DNA from: Arthrobacter pityocampae | GTDB lineage: Bacteria > Actinomycetota > Actinomycetes > Actinomycetales > Micrococcaceae | DNA: 64,000 bases | Assembly: GCF_002927275.1 (NCBI RefSeq) | Contig: NZ_PRKW01000002.1 | Span: 310,001-374,000 of the forward strand | Direction: 5' to 3' | In this document: positions 61,232 through 64,000 of the stretch, piece by piece | Layout: every line of letters begins with the position of its first letter | How positions within the stretch are numbered: the stretch's first letter is position 1 | Position numbers and translations under genes: made by a program | The notes under the pieces: model-generated | What the model saw: the letters and a program-made list of their open reading frames with translations, nothing else | The model's database searches: none | What the model was told of the DNA's origin: nothing

Positions 61232-61261
61232 TTGACAACTATTATTGTCAAAGGTCATCGT
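61232..61261 (+). promoter_or_regulatory. autoregulated leaderless promoter and operator
   Basis: TTGACA (61232-61237) is a perfect -35. CATCGT (61256-61261) follows after 18 bp and ends 6 nt before the ATG at 61268. TTGACAA (61232-61238) and TTGTCAA (61245-61251) form a 7-bp perfect palindrome over the -35 and spacer, a probable self-repression site. Confidence 0.55.
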
Positions 61262-61267
61262 GGTGAC

Positions 61268-61846
61268 ATGCAGGACGTCGAAGTCATCGAAAGCACCGGG
61301 GCGGCTGCGGCCGTCCTGGATCCGGTCCGCGCCAGACTCCTCGGCGAGCTGGCTGTTCCGGCCTCCGCCGCCGAGCTCTCCACCCGGATCGGCCTCGCAC
61401 GCCAGAAGATCACCTACCACCTCAAGGCGCTCGAGTCCCACGGCCTGGTGGAGCTGGTCGAGGAGCGCCGGCACGGGGGCATCACCGAGCGGGTCCTGCG
61501 CGCATCGGCGACGTCCTACGTCGTGTCACCGGCAGCCGTCAGCGCCTCCGCGGCCGATCCGGACGCCAACGACGACCACCTGTCGGCGGGCTATCTCGTC
61601 GCGCTGGCAGGTCGTCTGGTGCGCGAGGTCGGCGCCCTGGCGCGCCGGGCCGGGGCATCCGGCAAAGCCCTGCCGACCCTGACCATCGATACGCAGATCG
61701 GCTTCCGGTCGGCCGCCGACCGGGCCTCGTTCGCCGACGAGCTGACCGCTACGGTGCTCGAGCTCGCAGCCCGCTACCACCACGACGACGGGCGCCCCCA
61801 CCGGCTCGTCGTCGCCGCACACCCACTGCCCGAGGAGAACCGATGA
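61268..61846 (+). CDS. ArsR/MarR-like winged helix-turn-helix regulator
   Basis: A 192-residue protein with an N-terminal ArsR-type winged helix (AAAVLDPVRARLLGELAVPAS, ELSTRIGLARQKITYHLKALESHGLVELVEERRHGGITER) and a C-terminal helical part. No metal-binding cysteines are visible. Its stop codon overlaps the next ATG (ATGA). ArsR-like proteins coupled to SRPBCC proteins are a recurring pair. A palindrome covers the -35 of its promoter. Confidence 0.85.
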   Translation: MQDVEVIESTGAAAAVLDPVRARLLGELAVPASAAELSTRIGLARQKITYHLKALESHGLVELVEERRHGGITERVLRASATSYVVSPAAVSASAADPDANDDHLSAGYLVALAGRLVREVGALARRAGASGKALPTLTIDTQIGFRSAADRASFADELTATVLELAARYHHDDGRPHRLVVAAHPLPEENR

Positions 61847-62679
61847 ACACGATCCCGAATGTCCCGTACCGCCTGGAGTTCAGCGTCGAGGTCCCTGGGA
61901 CCCCGCAGCAGGTCTGGCAGGCCATCGCCACCGCCAAAGGCATGAGCGCCTGGTTCCTGCCGACCGAGATGGAGGAGCGCGAGGGCGGCTCGCTGCATTT
62001 CACCATGGGCCCCGAGATGGGCTCGGACGGCCACGTCACCCGCTGGGATCCACCGCGGCGCATCGTCTACGAGGAGGACTGGGCCGCCCTCATGGGCAAG
62101 GACCCGGATGTGCTCAGCCCACTGACGTCGGAGTTCCTGGTCGAAGCCCAGTCAGGCGGCACCTGCGTGGTGCGGGTCACGAGCAGCGGCTTCGGGACCG
62201 GCGCCGACTGGGAGTCGGAGTTCTGGGAGGACATGGGCGTCAACTGGATGCCGTTCTTCGACAACCTTCGCCTCTACCTGAAGCACTTCCCGGGCCAGGA
62301 GACCACCCAGCTCGAGGCCTCCGCCTCCTACCCCGTCGACGCGCAGGCGCTCTGGTCGGCGCTGCACGACGCGCTCGGGCTGGGTGGAGAGGGTGCGAAG
62401 GTCGAGATCCGCGGCGCTACCGGCACCGTCGAGCGGGTCGGCGAACGGCAGGTGCTGATCCGGCTCACCGCGCCCGTGCCCGGGATGCTCAGCGTCTTCG
62501 CGTACGGCGAGAGCGCAGGGACGGCGACGGCGGGCGTACGGGCCTACCTGTTCTCCGCCGATGCGGCGGACTACGTCCGGCGCGAAGAGCCGGCCTGGCA
62601 CGCCTGGCTGCAGGGGTTGGAGGTCGCGGTCCCCGAGGACACAGGCAGCGATGTGACCCAGCCGGCGAGCATGACCTGA
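61843..62679 (+). CDS. SRPBCC/AHSA1-type double-domain protein
   Basis: A 278-residue protein with an N-terminal AHSA1-type START fold (FSVEVPGTPQQVWQAIATAKGMSAWFLPTEMEEREGG ... GHVTRWDPPRRIVYEEDWA). A second, weaker SRPBCC-like half follows from about residue 150 (SYPVDAQALWSALHDALGLGGEG). It is probably a small-molecule or lipid binder. It is cotranslated with the upstream HTH regulator through a 4-nt overlap; the pair may form a ligand-responsive switch. Confidence 0.85.
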   Translation: MNTIPNVPYRLEFSVEVPGTPQQVWQAIATAKGMSAWFLPTEMEEREGGSLHFTMGPEMGSDGHVTRWDPPRRIVYEEDWAALMGKDPDVLSPLTSEFLVEAQSGGTCVVRVTSSGFGTGADWESEFWEDMGVNWMPFFDNLRLYLKHFPGQETTQLEASASYPVDAQALWSALHDALGLGGEGAKVEIRGATGTVERVGERQVLIRLTAPVPGMLSVFAYGESAGTATAGVRAYLFSADAADYVRREEPAWHAWLQGLEVAVPEDTGSDVTQPASMT

Positions 62680-62706
62680 GCGGCCAGGCAACCGTCCGGT
62701 GACGGG

Positions 62707-63621
62707 TCAGAGGGACGCCGGCAGACCGGCCAGCGGCGGTCGCTCCAGGTCGAGCGCGTCGAGGACGTCCAGAGCGGCCTCGTGCTCGTTGAAGGTGTAG
62801 AGGTGGATGCCGGGGGCGCCCTCCTCCAGGGCTGACCGGGCGAGTTCCACGGTGGCGTCGACACCCACGCGGCGGCGTTCGGCGTCGGAGTCTGCACCGT
62901 CCAGCCGGGACCACAGGGCGTCGTCGACGTCGATCCCCGCGAGGCTGCTCAGCTTCTCCAGCCGGCGCGTGCTCGTCAGCGGCATGACGCCGGGGATGAT
63001 CGGGATGGTGACTCCGGCGCTGCGCGCCCGGGTGACGAGTCCCGAGTAGTCCGAGGGCGTGAAGAACACCTGGGTGATCGCGAAATCCGCACCGGCTGCC
63101 TCCTTTGCCAGGAGCACCTCGACGTCGTGCTCGAGGCTCGGCGACTCGGGGTGGCGCGTCGCATAGGCCGCGACGCCCACCGAGATCCTTCCGGCCGCGA
63201 GCTGCGCGGTCCGTCCGGCCTCGACGTCACGGATGAGCCGGACGAGCCCGTCGGCGTGCTCGACCTCGTCCGGCACGGGGTGGGCGTCCTCCGGCATGTC
63301 CCCGCGCAGCGCGAGGATCCCCCGCACTCCGCCGCCGATCATCCGGTCGACGATCTCCGTGAGATCCTCGCGGCTGGTACCGACGCTCGTCAGGTGGGCC
63401 AACGGCTTCAGGGTGGTCTCCGTGAGCAGACGCCGCAGGAGCGTGAAGGCGGCGTCCCGGTTGCTGCCGGCTGCGCCGTAGGTCACGGAGACGAAGTCCG
63501 GCCGTGTGTCCTCGAGGCGGCGGATGGTCGTCCACAGCGAGTCCTCCGCCGCGGCGTTCCGCGGTGGATACAGCTCGTAGGACAGCGCCGGATAGGTGGG
63601 TGAGGGCTCGGAGTCCTTCAC
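62707..63621 (-). CDS. metF: methylenetetrahydrofolate reductase
   Basis: Flavoenzyme that makes 5-methyl-THF for methionine synthesis. GTG at 63621 with GGAGGAACC upstream gives 304 residues. The TIM barrel shows YELYPPRN, FVSVTYGAAGSNRD, LTSVG, RGILALRGD, ADFAITQVFF and PIIPGVMPLTS, and ends with APGIHLYTFNE. Compact length fits bacterial MetF. It lies 25 bp after the App1-type gene on the same strand, probably cotranscribed. Confidence 0.94.
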   Translation of the reverse strand: MKDSEPSPTYPALSYELYPPRNAAAEDSLWTTIRRLEDTRPDFVSVTYGAAGSNRDAAFTLLRRLLTETTLKPLAHLTSVGTSREDLTEIVDRMIGGGVRGILALRGDMPEDAHPVPDEVEHADGLVRLIRDVEAGRTAQLAAGRISVGVAAYATRHPESPSLEHDVEVLLAKEAAGADFAITQVFFTPSDYSGLVTRARSAGVTIPIIPGVMPLTSTRRLEKLSSLAGIDVDDALWSRLDGADSDAERRRVGVDATVELARSALEEGAPGIHLYTFNEHEAALDVLDALDLERPPLAGLPASL

Positions 63622-63646
63622 GCTGGTTCCTCCCCCGCCCGTCCGG

Positions 63647-64000
63647 TCAGTCCGACTCCCCCGCAACCTCGCCCTCCTCGGGCACGTCCGCCGTGCGCAC
63701 CGTGTTCCCGATGATGCCCATCTCCTCGAGGCGGTCGGACATGCCGGCGCCGTCGGGGGCGTAGATCCACGGGATCCCCGGTGTCGGCTGGATACCGGTC
63801 TTCGAACGGCCGCCGGCGAGTACCGCCTCACTCGCGGAGAGCTGGCGGATCGCGATGGCCCGCACGTTCCCGGGATGGCGCCGGGCGAACTCCGCGTAGA
63901 TCGCTTCGTCGTGCTGACCGTCGTCGCCCACGAGCAGCCACTTCATGTCGGGGAACTCCTCGGCCAGCCGTTCCAGGGAGAGCCGCTTGTGCTCCTGGCC
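63647..64000 (-). CDS. App1/DUF2183-type phosphatase domain protein, N-terminus outside window
   Basis: Only the C-terminal 117 residues are visible. LERLAEEFPDMKWLLVGDDGQHDEAIYAEFARRHPGNVRAIAIRQLS matches the end of the DUF2183 App1-family (phosphatidate phosphatase-like) domain, with GDDGQHD as a conserved acidic motif. The tail is Glu-rich. The reading frame stays open to the right edge. The substrate is unknown. Confidence 0.75.
   Translation of the reverse strand, partial: GQEHKRLSLERLAEEFPDMKWLLVGDDGQHDEAIYAEFARRHPGNVRAIAIRQLSASEAVLAGGRSKTGIQPTPGIPWIYAPDGAGMSDRLEEMGIIGNTVRTADVPEEGEVAGESD

Overview
The window looks like a chromosomal segment of a high-GC actinobacterium of the Micrococcaceae, most like Arthrobacter. 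Four things point there: strongly G/C-ending codons, mycothiol-linked genes (mycoredoxin, mycothiol-dependent formaldehyde dehydrogenase), a phosphatidylinositol-phosphate-synthase-type PgsA, and the actinobacterial gene order thrS-HIT-pgsA ... pdxS ... pdxT-yebC-ruvCAB-yajC-secDF-rel. Species was not determined. No rRNA, tRNA, CRISPR array, insertion sequence or prophage was recognised.

Layout. 1-1842: a phospholipid-type cluster (PlsC-like acyltransferase, variant CDP-alcohol phosphatidyltransferase, divergent VTT/DedA-like membrane protein) of visibly lower GC, then about 960 bp without a supportable gene. 2804-5269: DUF349 protein and an AbiEi-like protein. 5293-15354 (minus): the information-processing block pdxT, yebC, ruvC, ruvA, ruvB, yajC, secD, secF, with rel as a separate unit. 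15457-17498: murT-gatD, which amidate lipid II. 17530-22081: secreted alpha/beta hydrolase, M3 peptidase and a frameshifted GNAT gene. 22161-28315: pdxS, a FliA-like sigma factor, the operon thrS-HIT-pgsA, and chorismate mutase. 28482-30532: thiol/formaldehyde cluster mrx1-mscR-MBL. 30551-37769: lipoate ligase, aldo-keto reductase, DUF427, thioesterase, DHA2 efflux pump, zinc peptidase, glycosyltransferase and AlkD-like protein. 37894-41519: FmdB/FmdA, a formylglycine-generating enzyme and a CPBP-like protein. 41810-46373: AI-2E transporter, GAP protein, RNase Z and ABC-F. 46544-52586: CHRD protein, a TetR/ABC unit whose permease is truncated, DUF808, an SRPBCC protein and a CbxX-type AAA ATPase. 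52838-58808: DUF222/HNH (13E12-type) gene and the class Ib ribonucleotide reductase operon nrdHIEF with candidate NrdR boxes. 59281-64000: small membrane protein, LysR, GerW-like protein, an HTH-SRPBCC pair, metF and a partial App1-type gene.

Common themes. Several genes without a Shine-Dalgarno sequence have a -10-like TANNNT hexamer exactly 6 nt before the start codon, which suggests leaderless mRNAs. Several operons use 4-nt ATGA/GTGA or 1-nt TGATG start/stop overlaps. Signs of decay or rearrangement include the frameshifted GNAT gene, the truncated ABC permease and the interrupted pgsA-pdxS-pdxT synteny. The clearest regulatory sites are a palindrome over the -35 of the HTH-SRPBCC promoter, a palindrome in the ABC/TetR promoter and tandem NrdR-like boxes. 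I found no obviously new multi-gene system. The best candidates for novelty are the left-edge lipid cluster, the sulfatase-less formylglycine-generating enzyme, and the long palindrome at the start of the HNH gene.
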